Position numbers and translations under genes: made by a program. Below, in pieces: positions 28,297 to 37,187 of a DNA stretch of 64,000 bases. The DNA lies in the NCBI RefSeq assembly GCF_000243255.1, contig NZ_CM001436.1, forward strand, positions 3,021,175 to 3,085,174, in the 5' to 3' direction. Origin of the DNA: Methanoplanus limicola DSM 2279. GTDB taxonomy: Archaea > Halobacteriota > Methanomicrobia > Methanomicrobiales > Methanomicrobiaceae. The stretch's first letter is position 1. Every line of letters begins with the position of its first letter. The notes below the pieces were generated by a model. It did not search any database. It was given only the letters and a program-made list of their open reading frames with translations, and had not been told where the DNA came from.

Positions 28297-30012
28297 TTAT
28301 GCAGCTTTTACCTCAATCATATACTCGTTTGGAACATAGTGGTGCTCTTTTACCTCGTAGTTGTTCCTGGTAACGGTATAGTATTTCTTGAAACGCTCTG
28401 ACACATCACGCTCAACCTGTGGAGTTAGCTCTTTTCCGGCATTTACCCAGAATGTACGCTTGCTGCCGTTGCTGATGATATCACTCTCATTAATGATGAG
28501 TTCTCCCTTCTTGATGAAGTACTCTGCATTCCCGAAAGCGTGCTCAATCTTCTCACCGTCTCCGAGATCGTTTTCCGGATTGAGTGGATAGACAACAACG
28601 TCACCCTCCATGCCCGGTTTAAGTGAACCAAACATATTGGAAAGACCAAGCATCTTTGCAGCACCCTGACGGGTCATCTCTGCAATTTCGTACAGACTGA
28701 GTTCACGATCTAATTCGCCGATGTAACACTGGTTACGTACAGAATCGCCGAATTTGCATGCATCAAGTATCTCATTGCGTGAATTTAAGCTCATCAGCCA
28801 TTTGATAACACGCGGGTACCTGTGAACAGGACCTGCATTTGGTGCATCTGTTGTAACGAAACACTTCTTCATGTCTTTACAGAGAAGTGCAAGTTCAAGA
28901 CCGATTGCCCACTGTGCAACACCAATGAAGGAATTCGGGTTGTAAATGAACGGAACGACACCTGCTGCGGTTTCAAGTTCAACATCCTTGTTTACCCACT
29001 TGAGATTGTTCATATGAGAGAGATGGTACTCAAAAGGACCGTCTGCTGTCATTGTCGTTGTCTCATCAAGTGTTACGCATCCCATATCAAAGGTAAGATT
29101 CTCAGTGCTGTTGAAGTAATTCATGACTTCCTTAGACTTTGATTCAAACCTCTTTGACATATATGAGTCTCCACCGTATGAGTGGAACTGAAGATGCGTG
29201 TGGTGAAGAACCTGATCACGTCCAAAGTCATTGTCTGCCTTTATACCCTCTGCACACTTCAGTGAGTCAATTGTAATCTGATAATTACCAGGCTCGCCAA
29301 GTGAGTTTGAGTGTACGTGCATTGAATGTGGAAGCCTGAGATACTCATTTGCTTCAATAAGACCGGTAATTATCTGCTTTGGTGTTACATCGAAGAAAGG
29401 AACAGGGTCATCAATTGTAAGACAGTTCATACCCCATCCCCAGGCCTCAGTTCCTCCGGGATTTACGCATTTAACACCGTATCCCTTTGTCATTTTAAGA
29501 AGCCATGAGATGTAGCTGGCTGTATTTTCTACCTCGTTGTTTTTGAGGTATTCCATAACAAACCAGTTGTTTCCAAAGACAGGGAGTGCAGCCTCATCAA
29601 CGATAGGTGTATCCCTCATCTCTTCATGGACGTGGCGTGCATATAGCGGAGGCATTGCTGCTTCCGTTACAAAACCATATCCCATTCTTGCGAATGTATA
29701 GCCGGAACCGAGTGTTGTAGGAACAGAAAAACCTGCTTCCATACGCTTTACACCCTTTGCCGGTTTGTAGAAGTTGAGCTTGTCTTCCGGACGGAAATTC
29801 CTTCCTACATTGACCTTAGGACCTGCGGAGTGGGAGTGTACATCAACAGCACCGGCCATTACAAGCTTTCCGGATGCATCGATTGCCTTTGCACCCTTTA
29901 CTTCAGATGCATCGACAATTTTGCCGTCCTTAACTGCTACATCCATCTTTTCGCAGTTGATACCCTGTGTCGGGTCAACTACAAAACCGTTCTTAATAAT
30001 GTATTCAGCCAT
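28297..30012 (-). CDS. fwdA: Formylmethanofuran dehydrogenase subunit A (Hdr-linked isoenzyme)
   Basis: 571 residues of the zinc amidohydrolase subunit. Marks are HSHSAGPK (metal His pair), GVKCVNPGGTEAWGWG with the lysine expected to be carboxylated, MHVHSNSLG, HTHLQFHSYGG and TTDAPNAGP. I place the start at the ATG 30012, preceded by GGGGGT on the coding strand; an upstream in-frame extension to 30054 would overlap fwdB by 38 bases and adds no conserved residues. Function as for the fmdA copy, here in the complex with Hdr. Confidence 0.92.
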   Translation of the reverse strand: MAEYIIKNGFVVDPTQGINCEKMDVAVKDGKIVDASEVKGAKAIDASGKLVMAGAVDVHSHSAGPKVNVGRNFRPEDKLNFYKPAKGVKRMEAGFSVPTTLGSGYTFARMGYGFVTEAAMPPLYARHVHEEMRDTPIVDEAALPVFGNNWFVMEYLKNNEVENTASYISWLLKMTKGYGVKCVNPGGTEAWGWGMNCLTIDDPVPFFDVTPKQIITGLIEANEYLRLPHSMHVHSNSLGEPGNYQITIDSLKCAEGIKADNDFGRDQVLHHTHLQFHSYGGDSYMSKRFESKSKEVMNYFNSTENLTFDMGCVTLDETTTMTADGPFEYHLSHMNNLKWVNKDVELETAAGVVPFIYNPNSFIGVAQWAIGLELALLCKDMKKCFVTTDAPNAGPVHRYPRVIKWLMSLNSRNEILDACKFGDSVRNQCYIGELDRELSLYEIAEMTRQGAAKMLGLSNMFGSLKPGMEGDVVVYPLNPENDLGDGEKIEHAFGNAEYFIKKGELIINESDIISNGSKRTFWVNAGKELTPQVERDVSERFKKYYTVTRNNYEVKEHHYVPNEYMIEVKAA

Positions 30013-30016
30013 TGAT

Positions 30017-31330
30017 TTATACCCCCTTAATCTCTTTAATGCGTCCAAGGACAAGTTTAAGGAACTCTTCGTCGGTCAGCATGCCTTCAGGAGCATCGAC
30101 TACCTTGTGAGATTCAATAGGTACATTGTCCATTCTGTACGCACATCCGCCCACCTCAACACCGACAAATGCCACAGGAACATGGAGATCTACAACAACT
30201 GTTGAAGGTGTGATATGAGGATCGACAACAACACACGGAAGTGCATTCATCTTCTTTACAGAGCTGAACGGGAAGTGTGCTCCGGGATCACTGCCAAGTA
30301 CAAATACAGAGTCAACCTCTTCTCTCATGAGAAGATCGTTTGAGGAAGACTCACCAGGATTATATCTTGCAAATCCTCTGGATAGGTCAACACAGAACGG
30401 GAATCCGAACTGCCATCCCCACACTTCACCGGCTCCGGTAACATTGTAGTGACCACGCATTGGCATAATGCTCCATTTTGTAAACTCGTTTAAGTCACGG
30501 GTTACCTGAATGGCTATGTCAATGTTGTGGTTCTTTGAAAGTGAGTGAGTTACACCCATTCCGAAGAAAATACAGCCAAATCTTGCATTCTTCATCTTCT
30601 CTGCAACTTCGTAGATGGTCTCCTTAGGAACACCTGCAACTATGTCAGGAAGCTGTTCGTTACGGAATGCCACACGAAGCGCTGAGAGAAGTTCATAGTC
30701 ACGCCCCTGCTCAACCTGGAGATGTACATCTGCAAGGCTTGCAGAGTCAGTAGGCCTTGGGTCAACCACTACAACAGTTCTGCCCCTGTGTCCCTTTGCT
30801 GTAAAGAATCCACGCGGGAAGAGGGAGTAGCGGCTCATGTGACGCGGGTGTGCATGTGCCGGGTTACATCCCCAGAACACTACCATGTCAGCACGATTCT
30901 TGACCTCTCCAAGAGTACAGCTTGGTACACCAACGTCCTGTACTGCAATGAGAGTTGAACCGTGACACACAGTTGCTGTATTGTCAAGCTGTCCGCCCAC
31001 AAGTTCTGCAACGTAAGAACCTACAACCTGTGATTCACAGTTTGTGGAACTCCATCCGTACATCAGTGGTTTTTTGGACTTTGCAAGCATCTGTGCGGTA
31101 AACTCAACAGCCTCATCATAAGAGACCTCTCTCCATGATCCATCCTCATTTCTCATTCTTGGACGGGTAAGCCTGTCTTTTGCCTGTGAGTGAAGAAACT
31201 TTTCAGCACCGATTGCACAGGCATTATTTACCTCAAGAAGCTCTTTGCCATCGTCACTTACAACAACTTCGAGATCGTCACAGAGTGTGCCACAGAACGG
31301 GCAAACCACATCTGTTATCAGTTTTGTCAT
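30017..31330 (-). CDS. fwdB: Formylmethanofuran dehydrogenase subunit B, catalytic (Hdr-linked isoenzyme)
   Basis: 437 residues. The [4Fe-4S] ligands are C10, C13, C17 and C38. The predicted Mo/W ligand is C122 in TVCHGSTL, again cysteine rather than selenocysteine. CNPAHAHPRHMSRY and MRGHYNVTGAGEV match the pterin-binding family. It is flanked by fwdD and fwdA in one transcript with hdrCBA and mvhD, so low-potential electrons from flavin bifurcation can pass straight to this subunit through FwdF/FwdG. Confidence 0.93.
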   Translation of the reverse strand: MTKLITDVVCPFCGTLCDDLEVVVSDDGKELLEVNNACAIGAEKFLHSQAKDRLTRPRMRNEDGSWREVSYDEAVEFTAQMLAKSKKPLMYGWSSTNCESQVVGSYVAELVGGQLDNTATVCHGSTLIAVQDVGVPSCTLGEVKNRADMVVFWGCNPAHAHPRHMSRYSLFPRGFFTAKGHRGRTVVVVDPRPTDSASLADVHLQVEQGRDYELLSALRVAFRNEQLPDIVAGVPKETIYEVAEKMKNARFGCIFFGMGVTHSLSKNHNIDIAIQVTRDLNEFTKWSIMPMRGHYNVTGAGEVWGWQFGFPFCVDLSRGFARYNPGESSSNDLLMREEVDSVFVLGSDPGAHFPFSSVKKMNALPCVVVDPHITPSTVVVDLHVPVAFVGVEVGGCAYRMDNVPIESHKVVDAPEGMLTDEEFLKLVLGRIKEIKGV

Positions 31331-31344
31331 AATTTATTCACCAA

Positions 31345-31737
31345 CTAAAGCATTTCCTCTAATACTGCAAGTGAGTCCAGAACCTTCTCATCAGGTGCCG
31401 GTTCGACAGTCACAGGAACACCTTTGAATGTCGGCATTCCCATAGAGTAGGTATTTGGATCAATTACCCTGTTTGCCCATGGCCCCATTGGAATCCATCC
31501 AAGACCGGGGTGGGGTCCCTGTGTAGCCTTAATGGCTTTGACAATAACCCATCCATACTGGCTGGCTACACGGACACTTGTCCCGTGCCATATCCCAAGT
31601 TTTTTGAGATCTTCAGGGTCGAGTTCAATAATGCCACAGGCATCACGATAGGCAGGCTTTTCCTTACCGCCCTCCATTGTCACGCCCTGCATGATTGTTC
31701 TACCTGAAATCAGGTTCAGTTCAATCTTTTCTGCCAC
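31345..31737 (-). CDS. fwdD: Formylmethanofuran dehydrogenase subunit D (Hdr-linked isoenzyme)
   Basis: 130 residues, molybdopterin dinucleotide-binding subunit. ISGRTIMQGVTMEGGK opens the protein; LDPEDLKKLGIWHGTSVRVA and MGPWANRVIDPNTYSMGMP match the family. It sits between mvhD and fwdB. Diverged from the 23100-23483 copy but the same length and fold. Confidence 0.88.
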   Translation of the reverse strand: MAEKIELNLISGRTIMQGVTMEGGKEKPAYRDACGIIELDPEDLKKLGIWHGTSVRVASQYGWVIVKAIKATQGPHPGLGWIPMGPWANRVIDPNTYSMGMPTFKGVPVTVEPAPDEKVLDSLAVLEEML

Positions 31738-31761
31738 AATAATTCACCCCATAAAATGGGA

Positions 31762-32187
31762 TTAGTTCTTTTTTTCAGCCAATGGGCTTGGACCTAGCTC
31801 TTTTACAGTCTTAACGACATCTTCCATGACCATACCCCATTTTGCACCCTCGGATGCTGAAACAAAGGTCATTCTTAGTCTGTTATCGTTAAGTCCGATG
31901 TTCTTGAGAACATTTTTCACGAGGAACATACGCTTTGCACACTTATAGTTACCTTCAAGGTAATGACAGTCACCAAAGTGACATCCTGATACAAGTACAC
32001 CGTCTGCTCCATCCTGGAATGCTTTCATTATGAAAAGCGGGTCAACACGGCCAGTACACATTACACGTACAGCACGTATATCCGGTGGGTACTGGATACG
32101 TGCTCCTCCGGCAAGATCTGCTCCGGCGTAAGAACACCAGTTACAGATGATTGCGATAATCTTTGGTTTCCATTCTCCGTCTGACAT
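31762..32187 (-). CDS. mvhD: MvhD-type iron-sulfur subunit linking electron input to HdrA
   Basis: 141 residues of the MvhD/HdrD-delta family. Cysteines occur in IICNWCSYAGAD, VMCTGRVD and SGCHFGDCHYLEGN; in the family they hold a [2Fe-2S] cluster that passes electrons from a hydrogenase or formate dehydrogenase to HdrA. Its start abuts the hdrA stop with no gap. No mvhA/mvhG hydrogenase or fdhAB gene is present in the window, so the electron donor module is encoded elsewhere. The gene is embedded between hdrA and fwdD, physically joining the two enzymes. Confidence 0.9.
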   Translation of the reverse strand: MSDGEWKPKIIAIICNWCSYAGADLAGGARIQYPPDIRAVRVMCTGRVDPLFIMKAFQDGADGVLVSGCHFGDCHYLEGNYKCAKRMFLVKNVLKNIGLNDNRLRMTFVSASEGAKWGMVMEDVVKTVKELGPSPLAEKKN

Positions 32188-34215
32188 TTACTCTTCGCCT
32201 CCAAGCGGGTTAAGAAGGAATGCATCAATCTGTGCCACAATCTGCTGTGATGTGAAGTGCTGCATGCGTATAGCACCACCAGGGCAGAATCCTCCGCATG
32301 TACCGCAGCCTTTACACTTTGCTTCGGTTACGGTCATAACCTGTTTGTCATCTTTTTCAATCAGTGAGAGTGCACCGTATGGACACTGCGGAACACACAT
32401 TCCGCATCCTGCACAAAGATCTTCAACACACTGTGCAAAGTAAGGCTCAAGCTGAACCTCTCCCTGGTGAATTGGAATGGATGCTGCGGATGCTGCTCCC
32501 TCTGCCTGTGCTACTGTGTCAGGAATATCCTTTGGCCCCTGACAGACACCTGCAAGGAAGATACCGGCAGTTGTTGTACCGCAAGGGTTGAGCTTCGGAT
32601 GTGCCTCAAGATACCATCCGTCCTGTGATTTGGAAATACCAAACATCTGGCGGATTGGTTCTGCGTCAGGCTTTGGCTGAATCGCAGCTGCGAGTACGAC
32701 CATTTCACACTCTACAGTTACAGGTCTTCCAAGAAGTGTATCCTCGGTTCTTACATACAGGTTCTTTGTAACAGGGTCTTCTTCAACACTTGATACACGA
32801 CCACGTATGAACTTTGCACCCTCATTCTGGATACGGTAGTAGAACTCCTCGTACATCTTACCGAATGAACGGATATCCATGTAGAAGAGGTAAGGAACAG
32901 CACCCGGGATCTTCTCCATGATCTGGTGAGCGTGCTTGAGTGAGTACATACAGCAGAACCTTGAACAGTATGGCTTTGCAACGCCGCCCGTATTGTCTCT
33001 TGATCCTGCACAGAGAACAAATCCAACCTTCTTTGGAATTACACCATCAGACGGGCGGATAAGTTTTCCACCGGTAGGTCCGGATGCACAGATGAGACGC
33101 TCAAATTCAAGACCTGTGATGACATTCTCATGTCTCTTGTATCCCCATTCGGTCTTCTCCTCAATTGGTATGAGGTCGTAACCGGTTGCAAGGATTACAC
33201 AGCCGACCTTGACTTTCTCAAGTTCGTCTTTCATATTAAGGTCAATTGCATTCTTCTCAACACCACAGATCTCTGCACAGAGTCCGCACTTAACACATGA
33301 ATCAAAGTCAATTGTGTACTGGAGCGGCATTACCTGCGGGTGGTAGATATAAATTGCCTTTCTTGGGGCCATTCCCATCTCAAATGGATTTGGCTTAATT
33401 ACCGGACATACCTCTGCACAGTCACCACAGCCATTACATCCTGAACCTTCGATTCCATCTGCAATCATCTCGGCACCGTCTCTTGTACCGCGTGCCTTCT
33501 TGCGGAGTGTGATCTCAAAGTTTCCGATGTAACCTTCTACATTTTCAACTTCAGTATATGTCCTGAGAATGATATTCGGGTGACGTCCTGCATCGACCAT
33601 CTTAGGTGTAAGAATACACTGGGAACAGTCAAGTGTAGGGAATGTCTTGTCGAGCTGGGACATGCGTCCACCGATCGTAGGATCTTTCTCGACAAGATAT
33701 GTCTTGATACCTGCATTTGCAAGGTCAAGTGCTGCCTGCATTCCACCAACACCGGCGCCTACGACCATTGCTGCGTGTTCGACAGGGACAGACTTTGGCT
33801 GGAGATCTTCAAGGAGTGCTGCTTTTGCAACCGCAATCCTGACCTGATCCTTTGCCTTTGATGTTGCTCCGTCCCAGTCATGCATGTGAACCCATGAGTT
33901 CTGGTCACGGATGTTTGCCATCTCGAAACGGAACTTGTTAAGTCCACCTTCTGCTGTTGCGGTCCTGAATGTTGGTTCGTGAAGGCGTGGGGAACATGCT
34001 GCAACTACGATACCGTTCAGGTTGTGTTCCTTGATTGCGTCAATGATCTTGTTCTGACCTGGTGTTGAGCACATATACTGGTATTCATCTGCAACAACAA
34101 CACCCGGAAGTGTCATTGAATAGTTCATTACTTCCTCAATAGAAAGTGAACCTGCGATGTTTGTACCACAGTGGCAAATGAATACACCTATTCTTGGTTC
34201 CTGATTTTCTGCCAT
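32188..34215 (-). CDS. hdrA: Heterodisulfide reductase subunit A, flavin bifurcating
   Basis: 675 residues. The N-terminal domain (IGVFICHCGTNI) is followed by an FAD Rossmann motif (VVGAGVGGMQAA near 150), an inserted ferredoxin domain (CNGCGDCAEVCP near 250; CVKCGLCAEIC near 300), the FAD domain, and a C-terminal two-cluster ferredoxin (CAGCGMCVPQCP and CKGCGTCGGFCP near 600-650). All expected cysteines are present as cysteine, none as selenocysteine. HdrA splits electron pairs: one goes to the CoM-CoB heterodisulfide through HdrBC, the other to ferredoxin and so to Fwd. It lies between hdrB and mvhD. Confidence 0.93.
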   Translation of the reverse strand: MAENQEPRIGVFICHCGTNIAGSLSIEEVMNYSMTLPGVVVADEYQYMCSTPGQNKIIDAIKEHNLNGIVVAACSPRLHEPTFRTATAEGGLNKFRFEMANIRDQNSWVHMHDWDGATSKAKDQVRIAVAKAALLEDLQPKSVPVEHAAMVVGAGVGGMQAALDLANAGIKTYLVEKDPTIGGRMSQLDKTFPTLDCSQCILTPKMVDAGRHPNIILRTYTEVENVEGYIGNFEITLRKKARGTRDGAEMIADGIEGSGCNGCGDCAEVCPVIKPNPFEMGMAPRKAIYIYHPQVMPLQYTIDFDSCVKCGLCAEICGVEKNAIDLNMKDELEKVKVGCVILATGYDLIPIEEKTEWGYKRHENVITGLEFERLICASGPTGGKLIRPSDGVIPKKVGFVLCAGSRDNTGGVAKPYCSRFCCMYSLKHAHQIMEKIPGAVPYLFYMDIRSFGKMYEEFYYRIQNEGAKFIRGRVSSVEEDPVTKNLYVRTEDTLLGRPVTVECEMVVLAAAIQPKPDAEPIRQMFGISKSQDGWYLEAHPKLNPCGTTTAGIFLAGVCQGPKDIPDTVAQAEGAASAASIPIHQGEVQLEPYFAQCVEDLCAGCGMCVPQCPYGALSLIEKDDKQVMTVTEAKCKGCGTCGGFCPGGAIRMQHFTSQQIVAQIDAFLLNPLGGEE

Positions 34216-34228
34216 TTTTCAGACCTCC

Positions 34229-35134
34229 TTACTCTAATTTCTCCAGGTATGGTTTGCAGTCTATTGCATGCAGGTCAAGGGCGAGTTCCTGTGGGGACAT
34301 GCCCTGCGCAAGGCCGAGAAGTTCATTATAATGGAGAACCGGAAGGTTGTATGTCTGACCGAAGTTCTCCTGGATCTCAATCTGACCACGGTCGAACTGA
34401 AGCTGACAGAACGGACAGACCTCAGTAAGTGCATCTGCTCCTGCTTCGCGGAGGTTGATCATCTTCTCGTTTGTGATATCAAGTGAGTGGAGAATATCGT
34501 ATCCACGTACACCGCCACCGGCACCACAGCACTGCATTCTGTTTCTGTAGTACACAGCCTCAGCACCGAGTGCCTCAACCATCTCTTCAAGCCATGTAGG
34601 GTTTTCTGTGTCACCGAAGTGGCGCTCCTTGCCCGGCTTCATCAGGTGGCATCCGTAGTGGACTGCCACTCTTGTTCCGGTAAGAGGGCGTGTGACACTG
34701 TCAGCAAGCTTCTGAACACCGCAGATCTTCTCGTCATAGTAGAGTTCTGCAAGATGCCAGACGTCTATTGTACCCTTAAACTCCATGTCAGCCTCTGCGA
34801 GGACCTCATTGACGCCGTCGCGGAGTTCGTCATTGTGTTTAAGTTTGTGGTTTACTTCGTAGATGGACTTGTAGCAGCCATTGCAGATGAGTGTGATGTC
34901 CTTTCCCATCTCTTCTGCAAGGACAAGGTTTCTTGCTGCAAGTGCATACCATACATTCAGGTCGATTGAACCGAATGCACCAGGTGCCGGACAGCATCCT
35001 GCACCCTTGAGAGGTAGAAGTTCGATACCAAGTTTTGCACTTGTCTGAATAGCTGCTGCTTCACAACCGGGATAACGGTTTGGAGCAATGCAGCCAAGGA
35101 AGAATGCGTATGAATGATCAAAATGTCCTGACAT
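34229..35134 (-). CDS. hdrB: Heterodisulfide reductase subunit B, catalytic
   Basis: 301 residues with two CCG domains, the ligands of the noncubane [4Fe-4S] clusters: an N-terminal set (GAGCCPAPG, then CNGCYKS) and a C-terminal set (HYGCHLMKPG, MQCCGAGGG, CPFCQLQFD). These reduce the CoM-S-S-CoB heterodisulfide. The gene follows hdrC by three bases and precedes hdrA. Confidence 0.93.
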   Translation of the reverse strand: MSGHFDHSYAFFLGCIAPNRYPGCEAAAIQTSAKLGIELLPLKGAGCCPAPGAFGSIDLNVWYALAARNLVLAEEMGKDITLICNGCYKSIYEVNHKLKHNDELRDGVNEVLAEADMEFKGTIDVWHLAELYYDEKICGVQKLADSVTRPLTGTRVAVHYGCHLMKPGKERHFGDTENPTWLEEMVEALGAEAVYYRNRMQCCGAGGGVRGYDILHSLDITNEKMINLREAGADALTEVCPFCQLQFDRGQIEIQENFGQTYNLPVLHYNELLGLAQGMSPQELALDLHAIDCKPYLEKLE

Positions 35135-35137
35135 AAA

Positions 35138-35719
35138 TTACTCTCCCTCCGACAGAATTCTGTCTGCTTCTGCCTTGAGTTTATAGAAGTCCATAATCTT
35201 CCTGACTCCGTCCATATATTCAGGATAGCTGTGTGTTGTCGGAGGATCTCTCGGAAGACCTAGTTTTTCACGTGCTGCACGGTTTACATCATTGTTTGGT
35301 ACACCGTGACCGGTAGTATAGATCAGCTGAACTGTCTTGAGGAAATTGCGTGGTACAATATCTCTCTTAAACGCGAGATTCCTCATTGCCATTATTACAT
35401 CGGTTGGCAGAATATCACGCGGACAGCGGTCTGAACATGAGTAGCATGTTGTGCAGAGCCAGAGATCAGGGTCGGTAAGTGCCTCATCCTCAAGTCCGAG
35501 AACGGCTCTTCTCATGAACTTGCGGATACGGTACGAACTGCGGGGTGCAGACGGGCATGACCCGGTACAGGTACCGCACTGGTAACACATGTGATAGATT
35601 GTGCCACTGATTTTTCCAACCTGTTCTGAAAAGTCCTTGTTTGAATCAGCAAGATAATAATTCTGATCTTTGAGTTTCTCTTCAAGCTCAGGATTTCCGT
35701 AATTCTTTTCTACAGCCAT
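35138..35719 (-). CDS. hdrC: Heterodisulfide reductase subunit C
   Basis: 193 residues with two [4Fe-4S] motifs (CYQCGTCTGSCP near 42-53 and CTTCYSCSDRCP near 87-98). The small soluble electron carrier links HdrA to HdrB. It is placed between fwdF and hdrB, inside the fwd gene set. Confidence 0.92.
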   Translation of the reverse strand: MAVEKNYGNPELEEKLKDQNYYLADSNKDFSEQVGKISGTIYHMCYQCGTCTGSCPSAPRSSYRIRKFMRRAVLGLEDEALTDPDLWLCTTCYSCSDRCPRDILPTDVIMAMRNLAFKRDIVPRNFLKTVQLIYTTGHGVPNNDVNRAAREKLGLPRDPPTTHSYPEYMDGVRKIMDFYKLKAEADRILSEGE

Positions 35720-35735
35720 ATTATTGTCACCTCAC

Positions 35736-36893
35736 TCAAACTGTCTTGAGCTCCACTTCGCCAACTTCTACGCTCTCCTTCACCCTGGAAGTTCTTGGCT
35801 GGAGAAGTTTTTCCTTGATCGTTAAGAAGAGATCTGTCTCCTTTCCGGATACATTGATGCCTGTACGCTTCATGACAATTATATCCTCACCAGGGCATGC
35901 ATTGACACATACACCACAGAGAATACAGAAGTCCTCATTGACTGCAATATTTGCTTCAATTTCTCCGTGCATATCAGCAGGGGACTTTGGTGATGGCATA
36001 TAGATTGCATTTGCCGGACAGATATCCATACAGGTTGAGCAGCCACCAGGGCATTTCTCTGCATGGAATTCAATTGTACCTTCAAAGGGCTTAGTTACTG
36101 TAATTGCTTCTGTTGGACAGTTAATTGCACACCAGCGGCAGCTGCAGCAGTTCTCTTCAATTGTGACTTTACCATACTTCTTCTGAGCTGCTTCACCCTC
36201 TTTTGCAACAGTAATTGCATCTGAAGGACAGATCTCAGCACATACACCACAGCCATCACAGAGTGACTCTGTCCATTTTACAATACCCTCAGGCACTCCG
36301 GACTCTGCTGTAAATGGTTTTCTCTCAACATTGAGTGCTGCACAGACCTCAGCACAGAGACCACAGACTGTACACTTCTCATCATCACATTCGAAGTTTA
36401 CCTTCCATTCAACTGCCTCTGCTTTCTTAAGGCCGTCTGCTGCAACTCCCTCAAAGTCAGGCACATCACGCTTAATTGCATCACGTGGGCAGGCGTCATC
36501 ACAGGTAGTACACCTGACACATTTCTCATCATCGATAATTCTTGTTACATCGTAGGATGGGAAACCCTCTTTTTCTACAATAGGAAGTCTTGACTCTCCG
36601 TCAATCTTTAAATCAAGTGCCCCAAACGGACACATTACTACACAAACACCACAGTATGAACAATCTTTTTCATTGATTGAAATTGACTGACCATACTCAA
36701 TTGAACCCTTTCGGACAGCGCCTACAGGGCCAATGCTAATTGCTTCTTCCGGACAGGACTCTACACAGATACCACAGCCTGTGCACTTGCCATTGTCAAG
36801 CACAAGATTGTTTACCTGTTTGAGGAGCTTCTGCTCCATTGTGATTATATCACCGTCCTGTTTACGGGAGTATTTTGGGAAAAGCGTATTCAT
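35736..36893 (-). CDS. fwdF: Polyferredoxin subunit F, eight [4Fe-4S] motifs
   Basis: 385 residues. I count eight CX2CX2CX3C-type motifs (for example CTGCGICVESCP, CSYCGVCVVMCP, CVRCTTCDDACP, CTVCGLCAEVC, CDGCGVCAEICP, CCSCRWCAINCP, one CX3CX2CX3C variant CPGGCSTCMDICP, and CILCGVCVNACP). FwdF is the wire that joins catalytic sites in formylmethanofuran dehydrogenase. An internal ATG at residue 19 (MEQKLLKQ) is an alternative start. It is the second gene of the operon. Confidence 0.9.
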   Translation of the reverse strand: MNTLFPKYSRKQDGDIITMEQKLLKQVNNLVLDNGKCTGCGICVESCPEEAISIGPVGAVRKGSIEYGQSISINEKDCSYCGVCVVMCPFGALDLKIDGESRLPIVEKEGFPSYDVTRIIDDEKCVRCTTCDDACPRDAIKRDVPDFEGVAADGLKKAEAVEWKVNFECDDEKCTVCGLCAEVCAALNVERKPFTAESGVPEGIVKWTESLCDGCGVCAEICPSDAITVAKEGEAAQKKYGKVTIEENCCSCRWCAINCPTEAITVTKPFEGTIEFHAEKCPGGCSTCMDICPANAIYMPSPKSPADMHGEIEANIAVNEDFCILCGVCVNACPGEDIIVMKRTGINVSGKETDLFLTIKEKLLQPRTSRVKESVEVGEVELKTV

Positions 36894-36917
36894 TACTTTA
36901 ACACTCCTTTAAAATAT

Positions 36918-37187
36918 TTAGGCCTCTCCTGGAACCTGTACCATGTCTTTCCAACGCCCTTCAAGTTTAATAACGCCATACGGACACGCCGAGATGCATA
37001 CTCCGCATCCGGCACATAACTCGTGGTCAAAGTCGAGCACAATTGCCTTACCATTGACAACCCTGTAAATCTTCTCTGTTGTTACAGGGTCAACAGTGGA
37101 AAGTTCAAGTGCATCAACCGGGCATGCGACCACACAGTTGTTGCAGCCTGTACAACGTTCCATGTTTACATGAACAGCAAATGCCAT
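36918..37187 (-). CDS. fwdG: Ferredoxin subunit G, two [4Fe-4S] clusters
   Basis: 89 residues with two motifs (CTGCNNCVVACP at about 12-23; CAGCGVCISACP at about 57-68). First gene of the ten-gene Hdr-Fwd unit. It probably feeds electrons into FwdF. A purine-poor leader (GGTGCGTG) precedes the ATG. It could also serve as a general ferredoxin, but its place points to FwdG. Confidence 0.85.
   Translation of the reverse strand: MAFAVHVNMERCTGCNNCVVACPVDALELSTVDPVTTEKIYRVVNGKAIVLDFDHELCAGCGVCISACPYGVIKLEGRWKDMVQVPGEA

Noticed and set aside
30013-30054. N-terminal extension of fwdA by 14 residues
   Set aside because: It overlaps fwdB and lacks conserved residues; GGGGGT ahead of the ATG at 30012 gives a better start.
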